A DNA stretch of 18,701 bases from JBOGFC01 sp050742155 (GCA_050742155.1 JBOGFC010000127.1:1-18701); one strand, 5' to 3'. Counted from the stretch's first letter, positions 7,287 through 14,522 are shown. Notes: a model not told the origin generated them from the letters alone. Translations and numbers: made by a program.

Positions 7287-8134
7287 AGGTTCAGTATCAA
7301 GCGCGGGTTGAGGCCATGCTGCGCGGGCGCCCGGAGGGTGCTCTCCTTTTCCGGCGGTGGTATAGCCCTCATCCGTGGGCGGCGGTGGTGATGGTGCACG
7401 GCCTCAGCGAGCACAGTGGCCGCTACCGGCACGTAGGTGCGGCCCTGGCCGAGCAGGGGCTGGACACCTTCGCCTTCGACCTCGTGGGGCACGGCATCTC
7501 GGACGGGGCGCGCACCTACGTGGAGACCTTCGCCGACTACCACCGGGATGTCGAGGCCATCCTGTCCGAGGCCCGCTCCACCAGGTTGCCCGTAGCCTTG
7601 CTGGGCCACTCGCTGGGCGGGCTGATCATCCTCGATTACGTATTGAGCGGCCGGCCGGCGGCGGACTTGGTGATGCTGAGCGCCCCGGCGCTCGACGCGC
7701 GCGTCCCCGGCTGGAAGCGGGAAGCAGCGCGGGTCTTGTCCCGGATCGCCCCGAGGCTACGGATCCCCAACGGCATCCGGGGCGAGCAGCTCTCGCGAGA
7801 CCCATCGGTGGGGGAGGCGTACTTCGCCGATCCGCTCGTCACCACCCAGACCACCACCCGGCTGGCCGCCGAGATGCTGGCCGCCATGCGACGGGTGCAG
7901 TCCAGGCTGTCCCGGCTGACGCTGCCCACCTTCGTGATCCACGGGGGTGCCGACACCGTCGTGCCACCGGAGACCAGCGCCTCGCTCGGCGAGTTCCCCA
8001 ACGTGGAGCGCATCCTCTACCCGGCCCTCCGCCACGAGGTCCTCAACGAGCCGGAGGGGGAGCAGGTGCTCTCGCTGGCCGTCACCTGGCTGCGGGAGCA
8101 GCTTGGGGTGAGGAGGCCGATCGATCAGTCGTAG
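7283..8134 (+). CDS. Alpha/beta hydrolase, monoacylglycerol lipase-like (Hydrolase_4)
   Basis: This 283-residue alpha/beta hydrolase has an oxyanion segment VVMVHGLSEHSGRY (35-48), DLVGHGISDGAR typical of monoglyceride-lipase-like enzymes, and a nucleophile elbow GHSLGGL with Ser110. Asp224 in HGGADTVVP and His251 in ALRHEVLNEPE complete the triad. The family cleaves monoacylglycerols and related esters in the cytosol or at the membrane; the true substrate is unknown. The TTG at 7283 shares bases with the gcvPB stop (TTGA), suggesting coupling; ATG 7316 is the alternative and would trim 11 non-conserved residues. No signal peptide is seen. Its tie to the gcv operon looks positional. Its 3' end overlaps the opposing adenosine deaminase gene by ten bases. 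Confidence 0.9.
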   Translation: MKVQYQARVEAMLRGRPEGALLFRRWYSPHPWAAVVMVHGLSEHSGRYRHVGAALAEQGLDTFAFDLVGHGISDGARTYVETFADYHRDVEAILSEARSTRLPVALLGHSLGGLIILDYVLSGRPAADLVMLSAPALDARVPGWKREAARVLSRIAPRLRIPNGIRGEQLSRDPSVGEAYFADPLVTTQTTTRLAAEMLAAMRRVQSRLSRLTLPTFVIHGGADTVVPPETSASLGEFPNVERILYPALRHEVLNEPEGEQVLSLAVTWLREQLGVRRPIDQS

Positions 8135-9168
8135 GCGGGCTCGATCCGGTCATGGAGGATGGCCTGACGAGTGGGCCGGTCACAGAAGGCGGCCTGGATG
8201 GCGGTCTCGGTGACCACCCGCAGGTCGTCGAGGCCGAACCTGTGGTGTTGAGCGGCCAGGGCGAACTCCTGCGTCATCGAGGTGGCGCTCATCAGCCGGT
8301 TGTCGGTGTTGAGCGTGACGGCGAATCCCGCCCGGTGCAGGGCGCCCACCGGATGCTGGTCGGCGGTCCAACCGCCGGTTTGGAGGTTAGAGGTGAGGCA
8401 TACTTCGAGGGGGATGCGGCGGTCCCGGACATAGCTCGCCAGCCTTCCCAGCTCGGCGATCTCCCCTTCCAGGCGCTTGGTGTCCTCCACGATCCGCACG
8501 CCATGGCCGATGCGGTGGGCGCCGCATCGCTGGAGGGCCACCCAGATGCTGTGGGGCCCGTCGGCCTCGCCGGCGTGCAGGGTGAGCCCCAACCCGGCTT
8601 CCCGGACCATTCGGCAGGCGCTCAGGTGGCGGTCGGCCGGGTAGCCCAGCTCGGGTCCGGCCAGGTCGAAGGCCACCACTCCACGATGGCGGAAGCGGAG
8701 GGCGACCTCGGCCACCTCATCGGCGTCATCGTCCTGGCGCATGGCGTCGATGATGAGTCGGGCCACGGTCCCCGTCTCTCCCTGGCCCTGCTCGAGCCCG
8801 GCCAGGGCGGCCTCCACCACCCGGTGGCGGTCGAGCCCCCCGGCGGTGAGCAGGCTGGGGGCGAAGCGGGTCTCTGCGTAGACGACCCCGTCGGCCGCCA
8901 GATCGAGCACGGCTTCGTAGGCCACCCGCTCGATGGCATCGGCCGTCTGCAGGACCGCCACCGTGTGCCGGAAGGCCTCCAGGTAGCGGGGTAGGGAGCC
9001 CGACCCGCTCTGGTCGAACCAGTCGGCCAGGCCCTCCAGGTCGGTGGCCGGGAGGGACTCGTAGCCGGCCTGCTCGGCCAGCTCCAGCACGGTCTCCGGC
9101 CGCAGTCCGCCATCGAGGTGATCGTGGAGCAGCACCTTGGGCAGGGCCCGATAACGCTCCCGGTCCAT
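8125..9168 (-). CDS. add: Adenosine deaminase
   Basis: This 347-residue metal-dependent deaminase (amidohydrolase superfamily) converts adenosine to inosine in purine salvage. All expected residues are present: His15 and His17 in LLHDHLDG, His198 and Glu201 in LTLHAGEADGPHSIW, His222 in HRIGHGVRI, and Asp289 in TLNTDNRLMS. The overall length and the final ITEAIQ-like helix (VTETAIQAAFC) fit bacterial adenosine deaminase. Related aminodeoxyfutalosine deaminases share the motifs, so the substrate is likely but not proven. The gene runs against its neighbours, converging on the hydrolase with a ten-base overlap and diverging from msrA across 65 bases. The ATG lacks a strong ribosome site. Confidence 0.92.
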   Translation of the reverse strand: MDRERYRALPKVLLHDHLDGGLRPETVLELAEQAGYESLPATDLEGLADWFDQSGSGSLPRYLEAFRHTVAVLQTADAIERVAYEAVLDLAADGVVYAETRFAPSLLTAGGLDRHRVVEAALAGLEQGQGETGTVARLIIDAMRQDDDADEVAEVALRFRHRGVVAFDLAGPELGYPADRHLSACRMVREAGLGLTLHAGEADGPHSIWVALQRCGAHRIGHGVRIVEDTKRLEGEIAELGRLASYVRDRRIPLEVCLTSNLQTGGWTADQHPVGALHRAGFAVTLNTDNRLMSATSMTQEFALAAQHHRFGLDDLRVVTETAIQAAFCDRPTRQAILHDRIEPAYD

Positions 9169-9233
9169 CAGCCCGCCACCCTACCGTTGGGCCGCTCGCC
9201 GACTACCGTTTCCTCGGATCAAGGAGGAGAACG

Positions 9234-9701
<468 letters not shown>

Positions 9702-9722
9702 CTCAACCTGGCGGATCCGGTG

Positions 9723-9742
9723 CCATATGTGATAGCATATGG
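9723..9742 (+). promoter_or_regulatory. Palindromic operator of the toxin-antitoxin pair
   Basis: CCATATG (9723-9729) and CATATGG (9736-9742) form a perfect 7-bp inverted repeat with a 6-base spacer. It ends two bases before the ATG at 9745 and contains another in-frame ATG at 9739. The site is AT-rich in an otherwise GC-rich region, as expected for a promoter and a ribbon-helix-helix operator. No Shine-Dalgarno is present, so initiation from a -10-like TAGCAT (9733-9738) would give a leaderless mRNA starting at about 9745. Autorepression by the antitoxin is inferred from how such modules usually work. Confidence 0.7.
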
Positions 9743-9744
9743 TT

Positions 9745-9990
9745 ATGTCTCGCAAACAGGTGTTGGTGCAGCTCGATGACGACCTGGTAGCACGGCTCGA
9801 TCGTCTCGCCGGCCGTTTGGGCGTCAGCCGCTCCGAGCTCCTGCGCCGTGGTGCGATGGTCGTTCTCGAGGCGGAGGCAACCGCGCAAGCAGATCGGCAA
9901 CTCGTCGAGGCGTACCGGCGAACGCCCCAGGACCCGGTTCTCGTTGAGACGGCCCGGCGTCTGGCTGGCGAGACCATTCCGGAGTGGTAG
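9745..9990 (+). CDS. Ribbon-helix-helix antitoxin (MazE/CopG-like)
   Basis: This 81-residue protein (83 if it starts at ATG 9739) begins with a ribbon-helix-helix domain: the strand KQVLVQLDDD, then helix LVARLDRLAGRLG and the classic turn plus helix VSRSELLRRGAMVVLE. The C-terminal half (ADRQLVEAYRRTP, then VLVETARRLAGETIPEW) is the flexible part that would wrap around and block the toxin. Its end overlaps the toxin gene by seven bases, the standard antitoxin-first order. It should bind the palindrome at 9723-9742. There is no ribosome site, so the start is judged leaderless and ATG 9745 is preferred. Confidence 0.88.
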   Translation: MSRKQVLVQLDDDLVARLDRLAGRLGVSRSELLRRGAMVVLEAEATAQADRQLVEAYRRTPQDPVLVETARRLAGETIPEW

Positions 9991-10307
9991 CCCGCAATGA
10001 GATCTATTGGGCAGACCTCGGTCCCCCGGCAGGCCGACGTCCAGTCTGTGTCCTGACCCGCGACGCTGCCCTGGCCGTCCTCGAGACGCTTACCTGCGCG
10101 CCGATCACCCGTACCGTTCGGGGAATCCGCTCCGAAGTCGAGGTGGGGCCGGAACAAGGGCTCCCCGAAAGGAGCGTCATCGCCTGCGACAACGTCGTAA
10201 CCATCCCGGAGAGGAGCCTGGACCGCCAGCCGGTCGGAGCTCTGAGCCGGGCCAAGAGAGCGGAGCTCGATGAGGCTCTGCGGTACGCCCTCGACATCGT
10301 GTATTGA
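9984..10307 (+). CDS. MazF/PemK-type mRNA interferase toxin
   Basis: This 107-residue protein has the PemK/MazF fold pattern. The N-terminal strand VARNEIYWADLGPPAGRRPV is followed by CVLTRDAAL, then LTCAPITRTVRGIRSEVEVG and the conserved SVIACDNVVTIP, and it ends with a helix KRAELDEALRYALDIVY. MazF toxins cut RNA at short sequence motifs and are silenced by the co-made antitoxin. The GTG at 9984 lies within the end of the antitoxin gene with GGAG just upstream, so translation is coupled. The cut sequence cannot be predicted. The stop is only 42 bases before the dif-like site. Confidence 0.93.
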   Translation: MVARNEIYWADLGPPAGRRPVCVLTRDAALAVLETLTCAPITRTVRGIRSEVEVGPEQGLPERSVIACDNVVTIPERSLDRQPVGALSRAKRAELDEALRYALDIVY

Positions 10308-10349
10308 CGCCTGAGGGGGGAGAGGCAAGAACAGGGGTTGGTACTATGA

Positions 10350-10377
10350 ACTTGACATAACGGGGATTATGGGCCCC
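10350..10377 (-). other. dif-like XerC/XerD recombination site
   Basis: Read on the minus strand, the 28 bases are a left arm GGGGCCCATAA, a six-base centre TCCCCG and a right arm TTATGTCAAGT. The E. coli dif arms, as I recall them, are GGTGCGCATAA and TTATGTTAAAT with a six-base centre, so 18 of 22 arm positions agree and the spacing is exact. The right arm TTATGTCAAGT also has the style of actinobacterial XerD arms. The site is intergenic, and gene direction changes around it: mostly plus to the left and mostly minus to the right. It is either the chromosomal dif or a XerCD-type integration site. Confidence 0.75.
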
Positions 10378-10596
10378 CTGCCGCCCAGATCACCAATCCG
10401 AGACTCCCCGCCACTTTTCGCGTGCGCTCGGCCACGTGCTGTGGGGGACTGGGAGGGAACGGGCTGGGAGGAATGGGATGCGTGCCACGCTGAGTGGCCA
10501 TCGCGCGTATCGAGGGTTTGCTCGGCGGGCTGGCCACGATCCTGACGGTTCGGAAGTCGTTGACGACCTCTCTCGATCCGGAGGGCCTGGCTGGGG
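10378..10596. other. Non-coding stretch between dif-like site and next promoter
   Basis: With the flanking bases this forms a 340-base gap without a convincing gene. A plus-strand reading frame from 10436 has no ribosome site and an implausible composition. Small dyads occur (for example GCCAC/GTGGC near 10488-10502), but no tRNA, terminator or repeat array is visible. Part of the gap may serve dif function, since such sites usually sit in intergenic DNA. Confidence 0.5.
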
Positions 10597-10605
10597 TGGT
10601 AATAG
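10597..10605 (+). promoter_or_regulatory. Extended -10 promoter
   Basis: TGGTAATAG matches the extended -10 pattern TGnTATAAT in the TGn part and at four of six -10 positions. It would start RNA near 10612, about 36 bases before the ATG at 10648. No good -35 is seen at the right distance; a TTGACG at 10560-10565 is too far upstream. Confidence 0.4.
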
Positions 10606-10647
10606 CCGGCTAGCGTCGCCGGTCAGATGCCGACAAGGGGACATCTC

Positions 10648-11202
10648 ATGCACGGACTGCGGTCGGAGCTCGTCGCGGCCAACAAGGTCCTGTTGGCCCT
10701 GGTGCTCCTATCGGTGGCATTGAACGGGTTTCTCCTCTGGCAGTGGGTGAGCTTCCAGCGTCAGGTGGCCGGGGCTCGTGAGGCGGCCGGAGTCGCGCTT
10801 CAGCGAGCCGTCAACGATCTGGAGGACTTCCGTACCTCCACCATCGCCTTCCGGGCACCCATCGACGAGGAGCTTCCGGTAAGAGCCCGCATCCCCCTGC
10901 GCCGCACGCTGCGCCTACCGGTGTCGACGGCCATCCCCATCGAGGAGGAGTTCGACACCACCATCATGGTCGAGGGCCCGTTCGGGTTGACCTTCCCCCT
11001 GGAGGTGACCATCCCGGTCGATCTGACCATTCCTGTCGACCTGGTTATACCGGTGGAACTCGACGAGACGCTGGAGATCGCCACAACCGTTCCGGTCGAC
11101 CTGGAGGTGCCCGTCACAGTCGAGGTCTCTGCAACCGAGTTGGGCACATTCTTGGGCCGGCTCGAATCCAACCTGCGCGCCTTGGAAGAAGCCCTTCGCT
11201 AG
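10648..11202 (+). CDS. Membrane-anchored protein with IPV-type repeats, unknown function
   Basis: I do not recognise a named family. The 184-residue protein has a short cytoplasmic start, one transmembrane helix at about residues 13-33 (VLLALVLLSVALNGFLLWQW), then a short helical region (35-60). A repetitive beta-rich stretch (67-160) follows, built from units such as AIPIEEEF, EVTIPVDLTIPVDLVIPVEL and TTVPVDLEVPVTVEV, with alternating hydrophobic and acidic residues. It closes with a short helix (LGRLESNLRALEEALR). The N-out/C-in orientation is not settled, but the positive residues before the helix favour the repeats lying outside. The ATG at 10648 has AAGGGGAC about seven bases upstream; an ATG at 10627 without a ribosome site would add seven residues. 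It precedes the secreted protein at 11322 on the same strand. Confidence 0.8.
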   Translation: MHGLRSELVAANKVLLALVLLSVALNGFLLWQWVSFQRQVAGAREAAGVALQRAVNDLEDFRTSTIAFRAPIDEELPVRARIPLRRTLRLPVSTAIPIEEEFDTTIMVEGPFGLTFPLEVTIPVDLTIPVDLVIPVELDETLEIATTVPVDLEVPVTVEVSATELGTFLGRLESNLRALEEALR

Positions 11203-11240
11203 TTGGCGGCTGCCGGGCCGAGCCGGAAGGCTGACATTTT

Positions 11241-11280
11241 GCCTGGCTTTAACCGTCCCCGGAGGACCCGCTAACCAGGC
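11241..11280 (+). promoter_or_regulatory. Two-tier hairpin between genes
   Basis: GCCTGG (11241-11246) pairs with CCAGGC (11275-11280), and inside it GTCC (11255-11258) pairs with GGAC (11264-11267). The element lies between the repeat protein and the next gene, 31 bases before the AAGGAGG ribosome site. No T-run follows, so it is either a weak terminator or a 5' leader structure. Confidence 0.35.
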
Positions 11281-11321
11281 CTCCCCGAGGATGAGGGTAC
11301 GCGATCAACGAAGGAGGAATC

Positions 11322-11828
11322 GTGTTGACCCGACTCACTGCGTGGATGGGGGCCGGCTCAGTGGTGCTGCTGTTGATCGGCGGGCTGGCTCTGGCCGGCC
11401 CCGACTCGACCGACGGGTCGTCGTCGTCGAGCTCGTCATCGACGACCGCCGCCACCACGCCGAGCACCACCGGTTCTACCGTGGACGACGGATCATCGAC
11501 CAGCTCGACGTCGGTGACGCTCCCGGACGACGACCAGGTCTCTACCACGACCAGCACCAGCCTGCCCGATGACGAGGCGCCCGGCTCCGTGGAGGGGATT
11601 TTCACCTTCGCGGCGGGAGACGCCGGCGAGGTGACCGTGCAGGTGGTGGATGGCCGGATGTCCCTTGTCTCGACGACCACCAATCCGGGATGGGTGCTCG
11701 AGGAGATCCGTGCCGAGAGCGACCGCGTCCGGGCGGAGTTCGAGCGAGGAGACGACGAAGTCAAGCTCGAGCTCAGGCTGGAAGGCGGGGCCATCGAGGT
11801 GACGCTGGAGGCGAGGTCCGAGGACTGA
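11322..11828 (+). CDS. Secreted protein with Ser/Thr-rich linker (paralog of the 13971 gene)
   Basis: This 168-residue protein has a signal-type N-terminus (LTRLTAWMGAGSVVLLLIGG, then LALAGPDS), with likely cleavage after LALA near residue 25. A long Ser/Thr/Asp-rich linker (about 28-88) follows, then a compact C-terminal domain (about 92-168): GIFTFAAGDAGEVTVQVVDG, NPGWVLEEI, VRAEFERGDDEVKLELRLEG. This domain aligns by eye with that of the gene at 13971, sharing the order hydrophobic strand, small-residue turn, PG(W/F)..EI, V..EFE..(D/E)E and G.IE...E. The GTG at 11322 has AAGGAGG at 11311-11317; TTG 11325 has better spacing and is an equal candidate. It converges on the histidine kinase gene. 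Function unknown; a role linked to the kinase is inferred from position. Confidence 0.82.
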   Translation: MLTRLTAWMGAGSVVLLLIGGLALAGPDSTDGSSSSSSSSTTAATTPSTTGSTVDDGSSTSSTSVTLPDDDQVSTTTSTSLPDDEAPGSVEGIFTFAAGDAGEVTVQVVDGRMSLVSTTTNPGWVLEEIRAESDRVRAEFERGDDEVKLELRLEGGAIEVTLEARSED

Positions 11829-11839
11829 TCAGCTACGAG

Positions 11840-11881
11840 CCGAGGCGGCGGAGGGATGCCCGCGGTCCTGCGCCGCCTCGG
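11840..11881. terminator. Likely bidirectional hairpin between convergent genes
   Basis: A perfect 11-bp inverted repeat, CCGAGGCGGCG (11840-11850) and CGCCGCCTCGG (11871-11881), with a 20-base loop fills the gap between the secreted-protein gene and the histidine kinase stop at 11882. No T-run flanks it on either side, so it is not a canonical intrinsic terminator, though such hairpins often separate convergent genes in high-GC actinobacteria. Confidence 0.5.
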
Positions 11882-13177
11882 TCACGCCTTCTCCGGACCG
11901 AACCAGGCCTCGACACGAGCCCCTCCGCGGGGTCCCCGAGACACCGATAATCCCCCTCCGGCTCGCTCGGAGGTGCGCCGTGCGATATCGAGCCCGAGAC
12001 CGGTGGAGCCGGCCCCGCTGGCCCCGCGAGCGACCGCCCCGCTCCCGGCGAACCCCGGTCCATCGTCCTCGATGACCAACCGGCTCCCCTCTCCGGCATC
12101 GGCGACCACCGATATCCGGCACCCGGCCCTCTCGGGGGTATGGGCGAACACGTTGCCCAGGAGAGCGTCCACCACCGCCTCCAGGTCGTGGGGGGAGACT
12201 CCCACCTGGTGCGGGCCGGCGGCGATCACCACCGACCACGGCCTCCCCTGCTCCTCGGCCAGCACGCCCCAAAAGGCCGCCCGGTCGGCCACGACCCGCC
12301 CCAGGTCGGCGACCGCCCTGATCGTCTCACCGACCGGGCGGCGAGCCTGATGGATGATCCCGTCCACCGCTCGCTCCAGTGCTTGAACGCCGTCGGCCAG
12401 CTGCTTCGCCAGCTGGTCATCCTGCACGCTCTCGATGTCCAGCCGGAGTGCGGTGAGCGGCGTCCGGAGCCGATGCGACAGGTCGGCCACCAGGTCCCGT
12501 TCGGCGGCCAGCAGGTCCCGGATCCGAGTGGCGAGCCGGTTGAACGCCCGCCCGACCTCGACCAGCTCGCCGGGGCCTTCCGGCGACACGCGGGTATCCA
12601 ATTGACCGGAACCCAACCGATGGGCGGCTGCCGCCAGTCGCTCGACGGGCCGGACCATCGATCGTCCCAGCCGGTCGGCCACCAAGACGGCCGCCCCCAC
12701 CAGGGCCAGGCCCAGCAATCCCAACACCAGCCAGGTCCCCTGGACGGTACGGCTGAGCCGGTCGGCGGAGGCCGTCACCCTAACCACCGGCGGTGTCGGT
12801 CCCGACCCGAGGACCGGGACGAACGCTTCGACTCCGCGCGCCGTCCGGGTGGTGAAGGCCTGCCCCCGTCGGGCCGCCAGGACGTTCTGGTCGATCTGGC
12901 CGGGCACCCCGAGGACGGTGCCGTCCGGCAGGAAGATCGAGGCCTCCTGGCCCGGCTCGAAGGTCAGCGAGACGATGACGTCCTCCAGGGTGCTCAGAGG
13001 TTGCCCGGAAGCCAGGACGACCCCCAGCACGTTGGCGAGGGACTGGGCGTTGCGTTCGGCCGAGTTCCTGACGCGGCTGTCGGCTAGGCCGTTCACCACC
13101 GCCCCGAGGGGGACGACGAAGGCCAGCACCACCATTGAGGTGGTAGCGGCCGACACGAGGATGAGGCGCCGCCTCAC
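11882..13177 (-). CDS. Sensor histidine kinase with HAMP domain
   Basis: This 431-residue membrane kinase has a first transmembrane helix at about 5-28, an extracytoplasmic sensor region of about 120 residues (30-147) containing LTFEPGQEASIFLPDGTVLG, a second helix at 149-168, HAMP (169-222), and a dimerisation/phosphoacceptor helix with His235 in ADLSHRLRTPLTALR. The ATP-binding domain has NVFAHTPE (N box), EDDGPGF (G1) and GSTGLGLDIARR (G2). The H-box reads SHRLRTPL, a common actinobacterial variant of SHELRTPL. The GTG start overlaps the response regulator stop as GTGA, so the two are translated together. The stimulus is unknown; the flanking secreted proteins are candidate partners. Confidence 0.95.
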   Translation of the reverse strand: MRRRLILVSAATTSMVVLAFVVPLGAVVNGLADSRVRNSAERNAQSLANVLGVVLASGQPLSTLEDVIVSLTFEPGQEASIFLPDGTVLGVPGQIDQNVLAARRGQAFTTRTARGVEAFVPVLGSGPTPPVVRVTASADRLSRTVQGTWLVLGLLGLALVGAAVLVADRLGRSMVRPVERLAAAAHRLGSGQLDTRVSPEGPGELVEVGRAFNRLATRIRDLLAAERDLVADLSHRLRTPLTALRLDIESVQDDQLAKQLADGVQALERAVDGIIHQARRPVGETIRAVADLGRVVADRAAFWGVLAEEQGRPWSVVIAAGPHQVGVSPHDLEAVVDALLGNVFAHTPERAGCRISVVADAGEGSRLVIEDDGPGFAGSGAVARGASGAGSTGLGLDIARRTSERAGGGLSVSRGPRGGARVEAWFGPEKA

Positions 13178-13866
13178 GTCCCTGGATCGACCAGCTTGAC
13201 GCCGACCCCGCGGACCGTTCGCAGGTACCGTGGTCGGGCAGCTGTCTCCCCCAACTTGCGGCGCAGCCAGGAGAGGTGCACGTCGACCGTCTTGTCGCCC
13301 CCGCCGTAGGGCTGGCGCCACACCTCTGCCAGCAGCTCCCGCCGGCCGACCACCGTGCCGGTCCGCCGAGCCAGATAGAAGAGCAGGTCAAACTCTTTCG
13401 GGGTGAGGTCGAGGGGCCGGTCGTCGAGTCGGGCCACCCGGGAGGCCGGATCGAGGTGCAACCCCCCGACCTGCACGGCTGCCTGGCGCGGCTCGCTCTC
13501 CACGCGTCGCAACACCGCCCTGATGCGGGCATCGAGCTGCTCCGCCGAGAACGGCTTGACGACGTAGTCGTCGGCCCCGGCGTCGAGCGTTTGCACTATC
13601 TCGGCTTCCTCGTCTCGGGCCGTGGCCACGATGACCGGCACGGGGCTCACCGCTCGGATCATGCGCAGCAGCTGCCGCCCGTCCACATCGGGGAGCCCCA
13701 GGTCGAGCACCACTATGTTGGGAGAGTCCTGGATGGTCCGCTCGAGCCCGGCCATGCCGGTTCCCACCGTGTCGACCTGGTAGCCCCGTTCGGCCAGTGC
13801 CCGGGCCACCGCTTGACGGATTCGGTGGTCGTCTTCGATGAGGAGGACCGACTCCACGGTCTCCAC
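13174..13866 (-). CDS. OmpR/PhoB-family response regulator
   Basis: This 230-residue regulator has a receiver domain (about 5-120) with the acidic pair Asp12/Asp13, phosphoacceptor Asp55 in VVLDLGLPDVDG, a conserved Thr/Ala switch in VIVATARDEEAE and Lys in DDYVVKPF. The winged-helix DNA-binding domain (about 130-228) has LTPKEFDLLFYLARRTGTVV, GRRELLAEVWR, the recognition helix DKTVDVHLSWLRRKLG and the wing YLRTVRGVGVKL. It works with the kinase encoded downstream. The GTG at 13866 has no ribosome site and may be leaderless; a GTG three codons later has a close GGAG. It probably binds the 11-bp phased repeats upstream, which would give autoregulation and control of the divergent gene. Confidence 0.95.
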   Translation of the reverse strand: METVESVLLIEDDHRIRQAVARALAERGYQVDTVGTGMAGLERTIQDSPNIVVLDLGLPDVDGRQLLRMIRAVSPVPVIVATARDEEAEIVQTLDAGADDYVVKPFSAEQLDARIRAVLRRVESEPRQAAVQVGGLHLDPASRVARLDDRPLDLTPKEFDLLFYLARRTGTVVGRRELLAEVWRQPYGGGDKTVDVHLSWLRRKLGETAARPRYLRTVRGVGVKLVDPGT

Positions 13867-13970
13867 GATACGGTGGTGGCCGGGAGTTGGTGGCCGGGCA
13901 TGGGGGTACTTAGCGGACGCTTAACCCGGCTCTAGGACGCGCTTGAGACGAGGACAGGCAGAATTGGGGC
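13867..13970. promoter_or_regulatory. Divergent promoter region with phased 11-bp repeats
   Basis: Between the response regulator and the divergent secreted-protein gene, CTTA(G/A) recurs with exact 11-base spacing: CTTAG at 13909, CTTAA at 13920, a degenerate TCTAG at 13931 and CTTGA at 13942. Each 11-bp unit ends in a GC-rich part such as CGGACG or CCCGGC. Direct repeats in 11-bp phase are how OmpR/PhoB-type dimers bind DNA. Nearer the regulator start, TGGTGGCCGGG occurs twice (13874-13884 and 13888-13898). Binding by the adjacent regulator is inferred. Confidence 0.5.
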
Positions 13971-14483
13971 ATGCGGACTCTCGCAATCATCTCGGCCTGG
14001 CTGGGGGCCACCCTCGTCTCGATGTTGCTGGTGTGGAACGCGGTGCGACCTCTTCTCGCGGAGGGAACGGACCAGCCTTCGCTGACCCTGTCGCAGGATC
14101 GCGTGGCCGAGATCGTGGCCGCTCCGGACCTCACCTCTCCCACCACCGAGACGGTTCCCGTGCCGGTCGCCGAGCCGACCGCCACCACCCTGCCGGACTC
14201 GAGCTCCCTGCCCGCCGGTGGAGAGGCAGCACCGCCCCCCCCATTCACCCAACAGCAGGTCTTCCATCTCCAGGGTGGCAGTGTCGCCATCGAGTACGGA
14301 GACGAGGTGGAGCTGCTCTGGGCCAGTCCAGCCGCCGGTTTCCGGGCAGAGATCAAGAAGCAGGGTCCGCCCGATGTGGAGGTCGAGTTCGAGAGTGAGG
14401 AGCACGAATCGAGATTCCGAGCGGAGGTGGTGAACGGTGAGCTGGAGATCGAACAAGAGGAGAGGCCGGACAGCTCCGGCTAG
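13971..14483 (+). CDS. Secreted or membrane-anchored protein, paralog of the 11322 gene
   Basis: This 170-residue protein has an N-terminal hydrophobic helix (residues 4-25, LAIISAWLGATLVSMLLVWN), either a signal peptide or an anchor. A Pro/Thr/Val-rich linker (about 45-95) with TSPTTETVPVPVAEPTATT follows, then a C-terminal domain (about 97-165): QVFHLQGGSVAIEYGDEVEL, SPAAGFRAEI, VEVEFESEEHESRFRAEVVNG and ELEIEQEE. The domain resembles that of the protein at 11322 segment by segment. There is no lipobox Cys. It is transcribed away from the response regulator across 104 bases, so it is a prime target of that regulator. The ATG has no clear ribosome site (only TTGGGG), suggesting a leaderless or weakly translated mRNA. 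Function unknown. Confidence 0.82.
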   Translation: MRTLAIISAWLGATLVSMLLVWNAVRPLLAEGTDQPSLTLSQDRVAEIVAAPDLTSPTTETVPVPVAEPTATTLPDSSSLPAGGEAAPPPPFTQQQVFHLQGGSVAIEYGDEVELLWASPAAGFRAEIKKQGPPDVEVEFESEEHESRFRAEVVNGELEIEQEERPDSSG

Positions 14484-14485
14484 TG

Positions 14486-14506
14486 CCGAGGAGTCACCAA
14501 CCTCGG
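14486..14506. terminator. Small hairpin between convergent genes
   Basis: CCGAGG (14486-14491) and CCTCGG (14501-14506) form a 6-bp stem with a nine-base loop three bases after the stop at 14483, in the 39-base gap before the opposing small gene ends. There is no T-run; it may act as a weak bidirectional terminator. Confidence 0.35.
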
Positions 14507-14522
14507 TCGTACCGCAGCTACC

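Noticed and set aside
10351..10377. TTGACA at 10353-10358 as a promoter -35
   Set aside because: No -10 lies 15-19 bases downstream (the region is GGGCCCCCTG), and the hexamer is explained as part of the dif-like arm.
10436..10723. A small plus-strand gene in the gap after the toxin
   Set aside because: No ribosome site, Arg/Gly/Ser-rich translation without a recognisable pattern, and it overlaps the start of the better-supported membrane protein.
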